Made by a program: the position numbers and the translations under genes. From UBA7960 sp964348755 (GTDB lineage: Bacteria; Bacteroidota; Bacteroidia; Bacteroidales; UBA7960), in contig CAYGDW010000024.1 of NCBI GenBank assembly GCA_964348755.1, positions 1-35,523 of the forward strand: a stretch of 35,523 nt of DNA. The letters are read 5' to 3'. The notes under the pieces were generated by a model that ran no database searches, was not told the origin of the DNA, and was given only the letters and a program-made list of their open reading frames with translations. The stretch's first letter is position 1. Each line of letters begins with the position of its first letter. Of the stretch, positions 7,656 through 15,845 are shown in pieces.

Positions 7656-7663
7656 TAGCTTTG
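7656..7663 (+). promoter_or_regulatory. Candidate -7 promoter box before tatA
   Basis: TAGCTTTG matches TAnnTTTG and lies 27 bases before the tatA start, in the 69-bp gap after the EnvC-like gene. The -33 element is not clear. Confidence 0.4.
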
Positions 7664-7689
7664 TACCCTGAGAAATAAAATAACCCATT

Positions 7690-7878
7690 ATGGAAACCCT
7701 GTTTGTAATTGGAATGCTTGGAGCCCAGGAAATCTTGCTGATAGTTTTGGCATTATTGCTTCTTTTTGGCGGACGCAAAATTCCTGAACTTATGCGCGGA
7801 CTTGGAAAAGGAATGAAAGAGTTTAAAGATGCCCAGAAAGGCGAACCCGAAAAGAAAGACGACCAGCCTGCCCAATAA
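7690..7878 (+). CDS. tatA: Sec-independent protein translocase subunit TatA/TatE
   Basis: A 62-residue single-pass membrane protein. One transmembrane helix (EILLIVLALLLLFGG), the FGG-KIPEL hinge, an amphipathic helix (MRGLGKGMKEFKDA) and a short charged, disordered tail (KGEPEKKDDQ) are the hallmarks of TatA/TatE, which forms the channel part of the twin-arginine export system for folded proteins. TatC is not in this window. It sits between two peptidoglycan-related genes. Confidence 0.92.
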   Translation: METLFVIGMLGAQEILLIVLALLLLFGGRKIPELMRGLGKGMKEFKDAQKGEPEKKDDQPAQ

Positions 7879-8033
7879 GCAAATGCTGCCTTTCTGGAAT
7901 CCCTCTTAACTGGTTTTGGCATTTTGCCTTGATCCGGTGTTTTACTTGTTCTAAACAATTTCTGTATTGCCCCTTTTATGTTTTTAGCCCCAACCAGGGT
8001 TACATTGAACATGAACTAAACTGATTTAGCCAA

Positions 8034-9527
8034 ATGCAAATAAAACAGCTATTTTTTCTTACCCTGGCAATTTACTTAATGCCTTATATGGCACAAGCCC
8101 AGCATGTTGCACCCCAGGTCGAGGCAACAGACACCTCCACCATTTTTGTAATAGGCCCCGATGACCCCATTTCGGCCATGCTCGACAGCCTTTCAACCCT
8201 AAAGATTTTTAGCAACATTGATAGCCGCCGCGACCCAGTAGAAAGGCGGCACAGTTTCCCAGCCGGATTTGTGCCTGTTTTTTCCGACTCTATTTTACAG
8301 GAGAGAATTAACCGGATGAACGATAAATCGACTTTCGAATTGGTTTTCAATGCCCAGGTTAAAGCTTATATTGAACTTTATGCCAACCGCCGTCGCGCAC
8401 TCACCGAACGAATGTTAGGCCTTTCGCAACTATACTTCCCCCTTTTTGAAGAGCAACTCGACCGGTTTAACCTGCCCCTTGAGCTAAAATACCTGGCGGT
8501 TATTGAGTCGGCCCTGAACCCCATTGCCCGTTCGCGGGTGGGTGCTACCGGCCTATGGCAATTTATGTTTCATACTGGCCGCATGTATGGCCTGCAGGTA
8601 AACAGCCTCGTTGATGACCGCAGCGATATTGTTCGTTCAACCATTGCTGCATGCGAGCATTTGGCCGACCTTTATAAAATATACGGCGACTGGTCGCTGG
8701 TAATTGCAGCCTATAACGCCGGGCCAGGAAACGTGAACCGGGCCATTAGGCGCGCCGGAGGGGTAAAGGACTTTTGGCGGATTGCACAGCACCTGCCACG
8801 CGAAACACGAAATTACGTGCCGGCCTTTATTGCCGTTACCTACGTGATGGAACACGCCGAAGAGCACAACCTATTTGCAGTGCCTCCCATTTATTCGCAC
8901 TTCGATGTTGACACCATTCATGTAAGACAGCAGCTAAGCCTTCGAACAATTAGTGAGTTGCTTGAAGTTCCCATTGAAAACCTTCGGTTCCTCAATCCTA
9001 CCTTTCGCAAGGACATCATTCCTAACAATCCTGAAAATCCTTATGTTTTGCATCTTCCAAAAGATATGGCCCAAATTTTCATTTCTAACGAGGCGGCCAT
9101 ATACAACTTTCGCAGCCCTGAGCTTGTGCGCCAGGAAGAACTTGCAGTGCGAGTGGAAGAAACTACCACGCATGTGGTGCGCTCTGGCGAAGTACTGGGA
9201 AGCATTGCCCGCCGACATGGTACCACAGTGGGCGAAATACAGCGCCTCAACAATTTACGAACCACTACCATTAGGCCTGGTCAAAGGCTTATTGTAAAAG
9301 CTCCTGCCAACAAGCAACCCACAGCACCATCGACTACCAACGTTCATGTGGTAAAAAGAGGCGAAACGCTTGGTGCAATTGCAACCCGATACCGAATTAC
9401 CGTGAACAACCTAATGGAGTGGAACAAGCTGAACAGCAGCACTATACAAGTTGGACAACAACTTATGGTAAGACCTCCTGGTACAAGCTCACCGGCAAAT
9501 ACTGCCCGTAGTGCCGGCACAGGGTAA
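8034..9527 (+). CDS. mltD: MltD-like membrane-bound lytic murein transglycosylase with two LysM domains
   Basis: A 497-residue exported enzyme. The signal peptide (MQIKQLFFLTLAIYLMPYMAQA) is followed by a helical region and a lytic transglycosylase (SLT, goose-lysozyme-like) domain at about residues 140-270. The catalytic Glu is E158 in VIESALNP; GATGLWQFM and AAYNAGPGNV are the other family motifs. Two LysM repeats close the protein (THVVRSGEVLGSIARRHG and NVHVVKRGETLGAIATRYR, each ending in a PGQ- or VGQ-type turn) and should bind glycan chains. The enzyme cleaves the MurNAc-GlcNAc bond to give 1,6-anhydromuropeptides. The stretch before the first LysM (about residues 300-380) probably holds a degenerate one. 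Confidence 0.9.
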   Translation: MQIKQLFFLTLAIYLMPYMAQAQHVAPQVEATDTSTIFVIGPDDPISAMLDSLSTLKIFSNIDSRRDPVERRHSFPAGFVPVFSDSILQERINRMNDKSTFELVFNAQVKAYIELYANRRRALTERMLGLSQLYFPLFEEQLDRFNLPLELKYLAVIESALNPIARSRVGATGLWQFMFHTGRMYGLQVNSLVDDRSDIVRSTIAACEHLADLYKIYGDWSLVIAAYNAGPGNVNRAIRRAGGVKDFWRIAQHLPRETRNYVPAFIAVTYVMEHAEEHNLFAVPPIYSHFDVDTIHVRQQLSLRTISELLEVPIENLRFLNPTFRKDIIPNNPENPYVLHLPKDMAQIFISNEAAIYNFRSPELVRQEELAVRVEETTTHVVRSGEVLGSIARRHGTTVGEIQRLNNLRTTTIRPGQRLIVKAPANKQPTAPSTTNVHVVKRGETLGAIATRYRITVNNLMEWNKLNSSTIQVGQQLMVRPPGTSSPANTARSAGTG

Positions 9528-9607
9528 ATCAACAAGGCATCAACAACCTGGCCCTTTTTGTGTTAATTTTGAAAAGGCGGTTTCGAAAGCTTATTTTTTA
9601 GCCACAA

Positions 9608-9620
9608 TGATATGATATCA
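9608..9620. promoter_or_regulatory. Short palindrome upstream of the DUF4837 gene
   Basis: TGATATGATATCA is a 13-base palindrome with one central base, in the 228-bp gap between mltD and the DUF4837 gene. It could be an operator, but in A+T-rich DNA it may be chance. A TAATTTTG box matching the -7 consensus lies at 9564-9571, about 190 bases before the next start. Confidence 0.2.
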
Positions 9621-9755
9621 CAAAATTTCACATATTAAAAATCTAACAATCTATGTTTTGATTTTTTTTAGAGTTTTGGTGATTTAGTGGCAATTTGAAT
9701 TTTTTCGACTTTTGAGGTGGTCTCTTCATTTCATAAAATACTTAAGCCTATTAAA

Positions 9756-10766
9756 ATGAAAAACATCGTTTTTTTTCTACTTATTTTAATGGCTGTAGCC
9801 TGCAAAACAGAGCGCCATCCCCGACCATCTGCTACAGGCCGCGCAGGTGAGTTGCTGGTGGTTATGAACCGCGGGCTTTACGATGGCCCGGCTGGAGGTG
9901 TTGTACGCGAGGTGTTTCAGGCGCAGGTGCCAATGGTGATGGCCTTTGAGCCAATGTTTGATCTGGTGCAAATACCCGAAGAAAACTTCATAAAAATGTT
10001 CGAAACACACCGCCACATTTTTATGGCCGAGATTTCGGAGAATTACCAGCGGGCAACCATGGAAATATCGAGAGATGTGTGGTCGAATCCTCAGATGGTT
10101 ATACGCGTAAAAGCCCCTAACGATTCCATTTTCAGGAGGGTTCTCGAAGTAAATGGGCAAAGCTTTATTGACCACTACATATCGGTTGAGCGCGAAAGGG
10201 TAAACAACGCCAATAGGCGAATGCCAAACCACCATGCTCAAAACGTTGTAAGGGAGGTGTTTGGATACGAAATGGTTATTCCGGAAGGATACTTCATTGC
10301 TGCCCGCGGCCAAAACTTTGTGTGGGTGCGACGAACCGGAACCCGCGACGACCTTGAAATGGGTGTAATGATTGCAACCTTGCCTTATACAGATCCCGAC
10401 CACGACTTCAACCACGATGTTATACGTGCCCGCCGCGACTCCATTACACGCCAATATATACCGGGCCAATTCCCAGGCACATTTATGACAACCTATCCCG
10501 AGTTAAGCCCGCTATTCAGGGAGGTAAACTTCAACGGGCACTTTGCAATAGAAGCCCGAAGCCTGTGGCGTGTTGAAGGCGACTTTATGGGAGGTCCTTT
10601 TGTAAACTATACAATGGTTGACCCGGCGCGCAAAAGGCTGGTAATTCTCGACGGATTCGTATATGCACCTAAATTTGACAAACGCAACTATTTGCGACAG
10701 CTCGAAGCCCTTATTTATAGCCTAAGATTTCCCGAAACGGAAACGCAGCCAGCCAATCAGTTGTAA
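9756..10766 (+). CDS. DUF4837 family lipoprotein
   Basis: A 336-residue protein. ATG 9756 is preferred to the in-frame start 39 bases upstream because it begins a compact lipoprotein signal (MKNIVFFLLILMAVAC, Cys at 16). The mature part fits DUF4837: an opening SATGRAGELLVVM, then RHIFMAEIS, the central RMPNHHAQNVVREVFGYEMVIPEGY, NFVWVRRT, and TTYPELSPLFREVNFNGHFAIEARSLWRVE split across the C-terminal half. The family is nearly confined to Bacteroidetes and has no known function; a periplasmic or outer-membrane lipoprotein is the safe reading. It has its own upstream gap of about 230 bp, so it may be transcribed separately from mltD. Confidence 0.85.
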   Translation: MKNIVFFLLILMAVACKTERHPRPSATGRAGELLVVMNRGLYDGPAGGVVREVFQAQVPMVMAFEPMFDLVQIPEENFIKMFETHRHIFMAEISENYQRATMEISRDVWSNPQMVIRVKAPNDSIFRRVLEVNGQSFIDHYISVERERVNNANRRMPNHHAQNVVREVFGYEMVIPEGYFIAARGQNFVWVRRTGTRDDLEMGVMIATLPYTDPDHDFNHDVIRARRDSITRQYIPGQFPGTFMTTYPELSPLFREVNFNGHFAIEARSLWRVEGDFMGGPFVNYTMVDPARKRLVILDGFVYAPKFDKRNYLRQLEALIYSLRFPETETQPANQL

Positions 10767-10820
10767 ATTAGGGTTTACAAAAATCCAAGGCATGCCACAA
10801 TTAATAGAATTAAACCAAGT

Positions 10821-10850
10821 GGCTGAAGCGAAAAGTCCTTCGCCTCAGCC
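10821..10850. terminator. Inverted repeat, possible terminator after the DUF4837 gene
   Basis: GGCTGAAGCGAA and TTCGCCTCAGCC form an 11-bp stem with one A-C mismatch and a 6-base loop, 55 bases after the DUF4837 stop. A T run of only four follows after a few bases, so it is a weak intrinsic terminator at best. Confidence 0.4.
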
Positions 10851-10874
10851 TCCATGTTTTGTATAATCTACAAG

Positions 10875-11096
10875 CTATTTTAAACTTTTAGGCCTGCAAA
10901 AGACCAAAACCTGTGTTTTTATAAGCATAATTGTAGATGGTATGATTGTGTTTTCGGCATTTATACAATCCAGACCAAGTTGGGTATTAAGTTGCACCGA
11001 AAATCCGCCTGCCGGTTCGTAATCCCAAAATGCGTAGGCTCCTACATCTGAAGATTTGAATTTACTCCTCGCGTATAACCCACTGTATTCACAGGG
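10875..11096 (-). pseudogene. Possible ORF relic in the 490-bp gap before the DUF4382-like gene
   Basis: The gap 10767-11256 holds no intact gene. On the minus strand one frame is open for 73 codons without a start codon and reads like protein (YARSKFKSSDVGAYAFWDYE, then GGFSVQLNTQLGLDCIN). It begins right after a stop at 11097-11099 and ends at TAG 10875-10877. I do not recognise the family. It may be the tail of a lost gene, part of an intergenic repeat, or chance. Apart from this and the inverted repeat at 10821 I see nothing in the gap. Confidence 0.25.
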
Positions 11097-11256
11097 TTAT
11101 TCAACATGATTAGTTACCTAAAAATTGCCAATGGATGTAAATGCTTGGCTGGCAATTACAAAACCAATATAAAGACCTAGTTTCCCGCTTCCGAACACGG
11201 GTTTAAACAGCAAAATTAGGGGCTGTTCAAGGCTAATGAAATTGGGGCGTTGAATC

Positions 11257-11928
11257 TTATTCAAAATAAGCCTGGGTGGCATCATCAAGCCTGTCGGCCA
11301 CTAATGTAAACAATCCAGAGTTTCTGGTTTCGCTTATTATAATTACCCCATTGGTTCTCGTTGCATTATCAAGTTGGGCTCTGGTGAGTACCGAAAACCA
11401 CTCATGCGGATCGAAGGTAATTTTTGCTGTTGCAGGAGTGGCTGCTGACAGAGTAACTGTTCCAACCGAATTGGCTTCAAAAACCTCACCCGAGTTAAAC
11501 TCAAACCTTTTAGGGGTGGCCACTCCCGAAGCGTTGGTATATACACCCTCAGCAATTACCGATGGCCGGCTGGTTTCATCCTGAATTTCTATACCCAAAT
11601 TTATATCAGTATAGGTTCCGGCCGGAATGTCCATTAGAAAAGGAGGATTTGCCACTCCTGTAACAAGATCAATTGTAGTAATTTTCTCTTCCGTGATAGA
11701 GATAGAAGAGCCATTTGTCATTTCGCCATCGAATACTACTTCGCGCACAACCACATAGCCCGTATTGAAAACAAGCATTGGAGTGGTTTGCTTTGGGTTA
11801 ATTCCGCTACGAGACATTCTTGCAGAAATAATCAGGTTGCCTTTGTTTGAATCTTCCTTTTTACAACTGCTAAATAGGCCGGAAACAATAATTAAAGACA
11901 ACAGCAAAAAGAATTTTGTTTGGTTCAA
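11257..11928 (-). CDS. DUF4382-like lipoprotein
   Basis: About 223 residues. The frame is open further upstream, to 12054, but the natural start is the TTG at 11928, which begins a lipoprotein signal (MNQTKFFLLLSLIIVSGLFSS then Cys 22). The mature protein is beta-rich with a DUF4382-like pattern: a strand ending in VVVREVVFDG, TTIDLVTGVANPPFLMDIPAG, the turn GTYTDINLGIEI, and a late strand FDPHEWFSVLTRAQLDNA. Family assignment is by pattern only. It is a single gene with its own flanks, transcribed opposite to the DUF4837 gene. Function unknown; probably surface or periplasmic. Confidence 0.6.
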   Translation of the reverse strand: MNQTKFFLLLSLIIVSGLFSSCKKEDSNKGNLIISARMSRSGINPKQTTPMLVFNTGYVVVREVVFDGEMTNGSSISITEEKITTIDLVTGVANPPFLMDIPAGTYTDINLGIEIQDETSRPSVIAEGVYTNASGVATPKRFEFNSGEVFEANSVGTVTLSAATPATAKITFDPHEWFSVLTRAQLDNATRTNGVIIISETRNSGLFTLVADRLDDATQAYFE

Positions 11929-12300
11929 GATAATTGTTTTTAATGTTAAAAATGAATGGGTTAAAATATTTGGGTTGCAATTTTTTTTAACAAGGCAGGC
12001 ATACCCATTAACTAAACTCCTGACAGGTGCGGCCATGGGTAATAAACAAATCAATGAAAGACCAGCGAAAATTCATACTTTTTATGTTTGGTTTTAATGC
12101 AAGCAGGGTTTGATAAAATAAAAGCCAGGTTTCTCATGGCATATATACAATAAAGACGTATTATGAATATACAGGGTTGTAAAAGGGTTAAAAAAATTGA
12201 AGCCGTTCAAAAATTCTATTTAATCCGAAACGGGTCAGGGAAAGCGCGTATCCATGGCATGGAAAACAAACCACAGTAATAATTGCAAAGAGCAAAAAAA
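11929..12300. other. Gene-free gap between the DUF4382-like gene and tRNA-Arg
   Basis: A+T-rich sequence upstream of the minus-strand lipoprotein gene. I see no coding pattern, no good -7 box facing the lipoprotein gene and no repeat. The right end runs into the terminator of tRNA-Arg at 12301. Confidence 0.5.
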
Positions 12301-12331
12301 AATAGCTGCAAACAAATCGCTTGCAGCTATT
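12301..12331 (-). terminator. Bidirectional rho-independent terminator after tRNA-Arg
   Basis: AATAGCTGCAA and TTGCAGCTATT form a perfect 11-bp stem with a 9-base loop. On the minus strand it is followed by a run of about ten T, so it stops tRNA-Arg transcription 13 bases after the tRNA 3' end. A T run on the plus side makes it symmetrical. Confidence 0.85.
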
Positions 12332-12343
12332 TTTTGTTTTCTG

Positions 12344-12417
12344 TGACTCCGGAGGGACTCGAACCCCCAACCGACAGAACCGGAATCTGCTATTCTATCC
12401 AATTGAACTACGGAGCC
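12344..12417 (-). tRNA. tRNA-Arg (anticodon CCG)
   Basis: A 74-nt cloverleaf on the minus strand. The acceptor strand GGCTCCG pairs with CGGAGTC (one G-T wobble), the anticodon stem GCAGA/TCTGT encloses TTCCGGT (anticodon CCG, reading CGG), and the T stem GGGGG/CCCTC encloses TTCGAGT. The discriminator is A; CCA is not encoded. It has its own promoter box and terminator. Confidence 0.92.
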
Positions 12418-12429
12418 AGGTTTCGGTGG

Positions 12430-12437
12430 CAAAGATA
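12430..12437 (-). promoter_or_regulatory. -7 promoter box of tRNA-Arg
   Basis: On the minus strand TATCTTTG matches TAnnTTTG and lies 12 bases before the tRNA 5' end, which puts the transcript start a few bases before the mature tRNA. The -33 TTG is off its usual spacing. Confidence 0.55.
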
Positions 12438-12555
12438 AACAATATTGGGTTATCAAATTTGAATTTTAAAGGAAGGAATAAGCCACTTTGCATAGGAATT
12501 ATGCCTGAATAAAGGGCTTACAGGGTTATTTTACAAAAAAACAGCTGTTTTACAT

Positions 12556-12563
12556 TATCTTTG
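12556..12563 (+). promoter_or_regulatory. -7 promoter box of deoC
   Basis: TATCTTTG matches TAnnTTTG and would start transcription near 12570. That lies downstream of the in-frame TTG at 12561, which argues that translation begins at ATG 12588. Confidence 0.5.
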
Positions 12564-12587
12564 CACTTTGCAAAACAAAACCCATTC

Positions 12588-13442
12588 ATGACAGATTTTA
12601 GCAAAACTCCCGAACTGCGCGATGAGGATATTCGCCTGAGTGTTCAGAAAATTTTAGAATCAAATACTGGTATAAATAACCTTATGCAGGTTTACCCTGC
12701 CATAATGGGTATGATTGATCTGACTACACTTGAAGGGGCCGACACCAGTGAAAAAGTAGCAAAGATGTGCCAAAAGGCGCTAATGTTTGATAAAATGGGT
12801 TTAGGTTTACCCAATGTGGCGGCTGTTTGTGTTTATCCAACGCTTATAAAACCTGCCCGGGAGGTGCTTGAAGCAAGCAACATAAAGGTGGCGGCTGTGG
12901 CAGGGGCTTTCCCGGCTGGCCAATCGCCCATTCAAATCAAGGTTGCCGAAGTAAAGTATGCCGTTGATGAAGGAGCCGACGAAATTGATATGGTAATTTC
13001 GCGTGGCAAATTTCTTGAAGGGGAATACAACCTGGTATTTGATGAGATTGCTGCCATACGCGAAGCCTGCGGCAAAGCTCACCTGAAAGTGATATTGGAA
13101 ACCGGTGAGCTGGGTACGGCCACCAACATTTTACGCGCCAGTATTATAGCACTTGAGGCAGGCGGTCACTTTTTGAAGACATCAACCGGCAAGATACAGC
13201 CCGCCGCCACCCTTGAGGCCATGTTTATAATGCTGGAGGCCATAAAAGACCATTACCACCAAACAGGGATGATGGTTGGGGTAAAACCTGCCGGAGGCAT
13301 TGCCGACCCCGAAACAGCCCTGAAATACTATATCCTGACCGAACAGGTGCTTGGTCCAAATTGGCTCAACAAACACTGGTTGCGCTTTGGCGCCAGCCGC
13401 CTGACCGACACCCTGGTTGAGGTCATGAAAAAGATGAAATAA
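12588..13442 (+). CDS. deoC: Deoxyribose-phosphate aldolase
   Basis: Splits 2-deoxy-D-ribose 5-phosphate into glyceraldehyde 3-phosphate and acetaldehyde, in deoxynucleoside breakdown. From ATG 12588 it has 284 residues, longer than many DERA enzymes (about 220-260) because of an N-terminal extension. The class I aldolase motifs are present: DEIDMVISRG, KVILETGEL, the Schiff-base Lys at about residue 197 in LKTSTGK, and GVKPAGGI near the end with the second conserved Lys. It stands alone with its own promoter box and terminator. The upstream TTG at 12561 overlaps the promoter and is unlikely to be used. Confidence 0.93.
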   Translation: MTDFSKTPELRDEDIRLSVQKILESNTGINNLMQVYPAIMGMIDLTTLEGADTSEKVAKMCQKALMFDKMGLGLPNVAAVCVYPTLIKPAREVLEASNIKVAAVAGAFPAGQSPIQIKVAEVKYAVDEGADEIDMVISRGKFLEGEYNLVFDEIAAIREACGKAHLKVILETGELGTATNILRASIIALEAGGHFLKTSTGKIQPAATLEAMFIMLEAIKDHYHQTGMMVGVKPAGGIADPETALKYYILTEQVLGPNWLNKHWLRFGASRLTDTLVEVMKKMK

Positions 13443-13458
13443 AACACATGCAAAATAC

Positions 13459-13493
13459 AAAAAGGCCGGCGAGTAAATGCAGGCCTTTTTTTT
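13459..13493 (+). terminator. Rho-independent terminator after deoC
   Basis: AAAGGCC (13461-13467) and GGCCTTT (13482-13488) form a stem that can extend through the flanking A and T runs; the 3' side runs into eight or more T. It lies 17 bases after the deoC stop. Confidence 0.75.
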
Positions 13494-13628
13494 ATTATGT
13501 ATTTCTTACCCTGGATTTACTCTCGCCTTGATATTGCAGGAAAAGCATTTTGTTGAAACCACTCTCCATTATTAGCCATGGGCAATACACCCCGCGCCAT
13601 TTTACCCTCTGCAACATAAACCCGTAGC

Positions 13629-15134
13629 TTACCCGCAATGCAAAAATTGTCTGACAAGCTTCATGGTTTCTTCGCGGTTGCAACTAATTTTTTCACGCAG
13701 GTTTTCGTCTTTAAAAGCTTCGAGACGTTTGGCGGTACCCTCGAGCAGGCTTTCAGTAAAAACGCCATGCTGCAGGTAAACCTCTTTTTGATCGCGCAAA
13801 TAATTGGCTGCCTTAACGCATGAACATGGCAGTTGGGCTAATTCGGCAGTGCGGTGCTTATGCTTGTCGTCAAAAATGTTCACATCAACATGCGTTTTTT
13901 GAGCAAAATCAAGGGCGTTAGGCATTTCAAACCCATGACGTGCACCAACACACAAGCCTGCAATGAGCAAGTAAATGTCGGCCGATCCATCTGGGCAACG
14001 AAACTCAAATGTTTGCTTGTCGCTAAAATCGGCCAGATGTTCCTCCTCAAGCGGATTCTCCTTTTTTACCATATCGCTGGCACCAATCCACCCTAGTGGA
14101 ACCCGAATAAGTGTAGAGCGGTTGCGCTCGCCCCAGCATACGTTGGTGGGCGCTTCCTGGTGGGGTACCAAACGAAAGTATGAAGTAGGGATTGTGTTTC
14201 CGAAAGCCGAGAGCGAAGGAGCCAAATCGAGAATTCCAGCAATGACCCTTCGAGACACATCGCTTATGTGCCCATTGTCTATGGTAACATTTTTGCCATT
14301 CTTCATGGGGCGCATATGTATATGCAAACCGCTTCCGGCCTTACCTGCAGTAATTTTGGGAGCGTAGCTCACCGTTACCCCATAGCGGTAAGCCACCTGC
14401 CTAAGTATCCACTTTGCAATAATAAGCTGGTCGGCAGCATCTTCAATGTTGGTAGGCAAAAATTCAATCTCATTTTGCTCGTATTCGTGCTCGTTGTCCG
14501 AAAAATTACCCACTTCGGAGTGTCCGTATTTTATTTGTGCGCCGGTTTGGGCAATAGCCAGCATGGCTTCGGTGCGCAACTGCTCCCACTTAACAAAGGG
14601 TGCCGATTCATGGTAGCCCCTTTGGTCGGTGGCTTTATAAAGGGGGTCCTTGTCGCTGATTACATAATACTCAATTTCGCCCATAACCTCCAGGTCGTAA
14701 CCAGTTTTTTCAATCAGGGCTTTATGGGCTTTGCGCATTATGTTTTCGGGGGCGCTGGCAAGCGGGTTGCCATCTTTATCGTAAAAAGAGCAAAGAATGT
14801 CAATAGCTGGCACTTCCGAAAAAGGATTCAGAAATGAAGTTTTGAAACGGGGCACAACATACAGATCGCTCGAGCCGGCTTCGAGAAACGAAAAAAGACT
14901 GCTGCCATCAACCCGCTCGCCGCTCGAAAGGATGCTATCTAAATGCTCGAGGCTTTGAATAACAAAATTGAGCTCCTTTAGCCTGCCATCGCCACCAACA
15001 TACCTGAAGTTTACCATTTTAATTTCATTGTCTTCAATGTAACGAATAATGTCCTCTTTCGTAAACTCATGCGGAAGCTTGCGCAAATGTTTTACCAGTG
15101 GGTTTGGATTTAAGATATACTGATTTTCTTTCAT
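13629..15134 (-). CDS. glnA: Glutamine synthetase, catalytic type
   Basis: Makes glutamine from glutamate, ammonia and ATP, the main entry of ammonia into metabolism. At 501 residues it has the length of a dodecameric type I-like enzyme, not the roughly 720-residue GlnN type III also found in Bacteroidetes. The N-terminal beta-grasp region (about 20-110) contains VDGSSLFSF. The catalytic domain has MGEIEYYVI (metal-binding Glu), NEIEFLP, GSGLHIHM (metal His), NTIPTSYFRLVPHQEAP, the ATP/glutamate Arg in RSTLIRVP, and EFRCPDGSADIYL. A canonical adenylylation Tyr loop is not evident. The gene is monocistronic; the following NlpC gene is divergent. No clear promoter box was found in its upstream gap. 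Confidence 0.93.
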   Translation of the reverse strand: MKENQYILNPNPLVKHLRKLPHEFTKEDIIRYIEDNEIKMVNFRYVGGDGRLKELNFVIQSLEHLDSILSSGERVDGSSLFSFLEAGSSDLYVVPRFKTSFLNPFSEVPAIDILCSFYDKDGNPLASAPENIMRKAHKALIEKTGYDLEVMGEIEYYVISDKDPLYKATDQRGYHESAPFVKWEQLRTEAMLAIAQTGAQIKYGHSEVGNFSDNEHEYEQNEIEFLPTNIEDAADQLIIAKWILRQVAYRYGVTVSYAPKITAGKAGSGLHIHMRPMKNGKNVTIDNGHISDVSRRVIAGILDLAPSLSAFGNTIPTSYFRLVPHQEAPTNVCWGERNRSTLIRVPLGWIGASDMVKKENPLEEEHLADFSDKQTFEFRCPDGSADIYLLIAGLCVGARHGFEMPNALDFAQKTHVDVNIFDDKHKHRTAELAQLPCSCVKAANYLRDQKEVYLQHGVFTESLLEGTAKRLEAFKDENLREKISCNREETMKLVRQFLHCG

Positions 15135-15262
15135 ATATAATACGACTTAATGTTTTAATTATTGATATTGTCGGCCAAATTAATTAAAAAATTACACATA
15201 GCAGCGTCAAAACGCTTCCTTTTTTTTAGTAGAAGCGGTGTTTTATTATTATTTTTGTTTTT

Positions 15263-15832
15263 ATGACTTACCCTGCAACATTTCGAATCCGGTCAGCCCC
15301 TCATGCTGGTAAAATTCTTGGCCATCTATTCATTGCTACCCTTATCATTGCTACATCGGGTTGTCGTGTTCAGCGCGAGGCCCGCAGAGTTGCAGATAAT
15401 GCATCTGAGCATGCTTTTTACCTTGAGTTTTCGGCCAGGTTGGGCTACCAGCTCAATGGCACGGAAAATCCGCAATTAATAAGTGAGGTTTCATCGTGGC
15501 TTGGCACGCCTCATCGTTTTGGGGGCAACACACGCCAGGGTGCCGATTGTTCGGGTTTTGTGCAAGTAGTTTACAGTTTAATTTATCAGGTAAGCCTGCC
15601 CCGCTCGAGCGCCCACATGGCAGAGCATGCCAAAAAAATAAGCAAGTCGCAGCTAAATGAGGGCGACCTTGTATTTTTTCGAACTTCGGGAGGTCGAAAA
15701 ATATCGCACGTTGGTATTTTTCTGAGCAACAACAAGTTTATACATGTGTCATCGACCAGGGGGGTTATTGTGAGCGACCTCGCCGAGCCCTATTATGTGC
15801 GAACCTTTGCCCATGGCGGAAGGGTGAGATAA
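15263..15832 (+). CDS. NlpC/P60 family cell-wall endopeptidase, lipoprotein
   Basis: A 189-residue exported cysteine peptidase likely to cut peptidoglycan stem peptides. The N-terminus has a hydrophobic stretch (LFIATLIIATSGC) with a lipobox Cys at residue 34. The NlpC/P60 domain spans about 70-185, with the catalytic triad Cys96 (GADCSGFV), His149 (ISHVGIFL) and His161 (FIHVSS). The match to the Spr/YafL type is good: GTPHRFGGNT and GDLVFF are present. A TATTTTTG box ends 6 bases before the ATG; if real, the mRNA would be nearly leaderless. It converges with the phospholipase gene, 13 bases away. Confidence 0.9.
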   Translation: MTYPATFRIRSAPHAGKILGHLFIATLIIATSGCRVQREARRVADNASEHAFYLEFSARLGYQLNGTENPQLISEVSSWLGTPHRFGGNTRQGADCSGFVQVVYSLIYQVSLPRSSAHMAEHAKKISKSQLNEGDLVFFRTSGGRKISHVGIFLSNNKFIHVSSTRGVIVSDLAEPYYVRTFAHGGRVR

Positions 15833-15845
15833 GTCAGGGGTTATT

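Noticed and set aside
12561..12587. TTG start for DeoC nine codons upstream
   Set aside because: It overlaps the -7 promoter box and would precede the likely transcript start.
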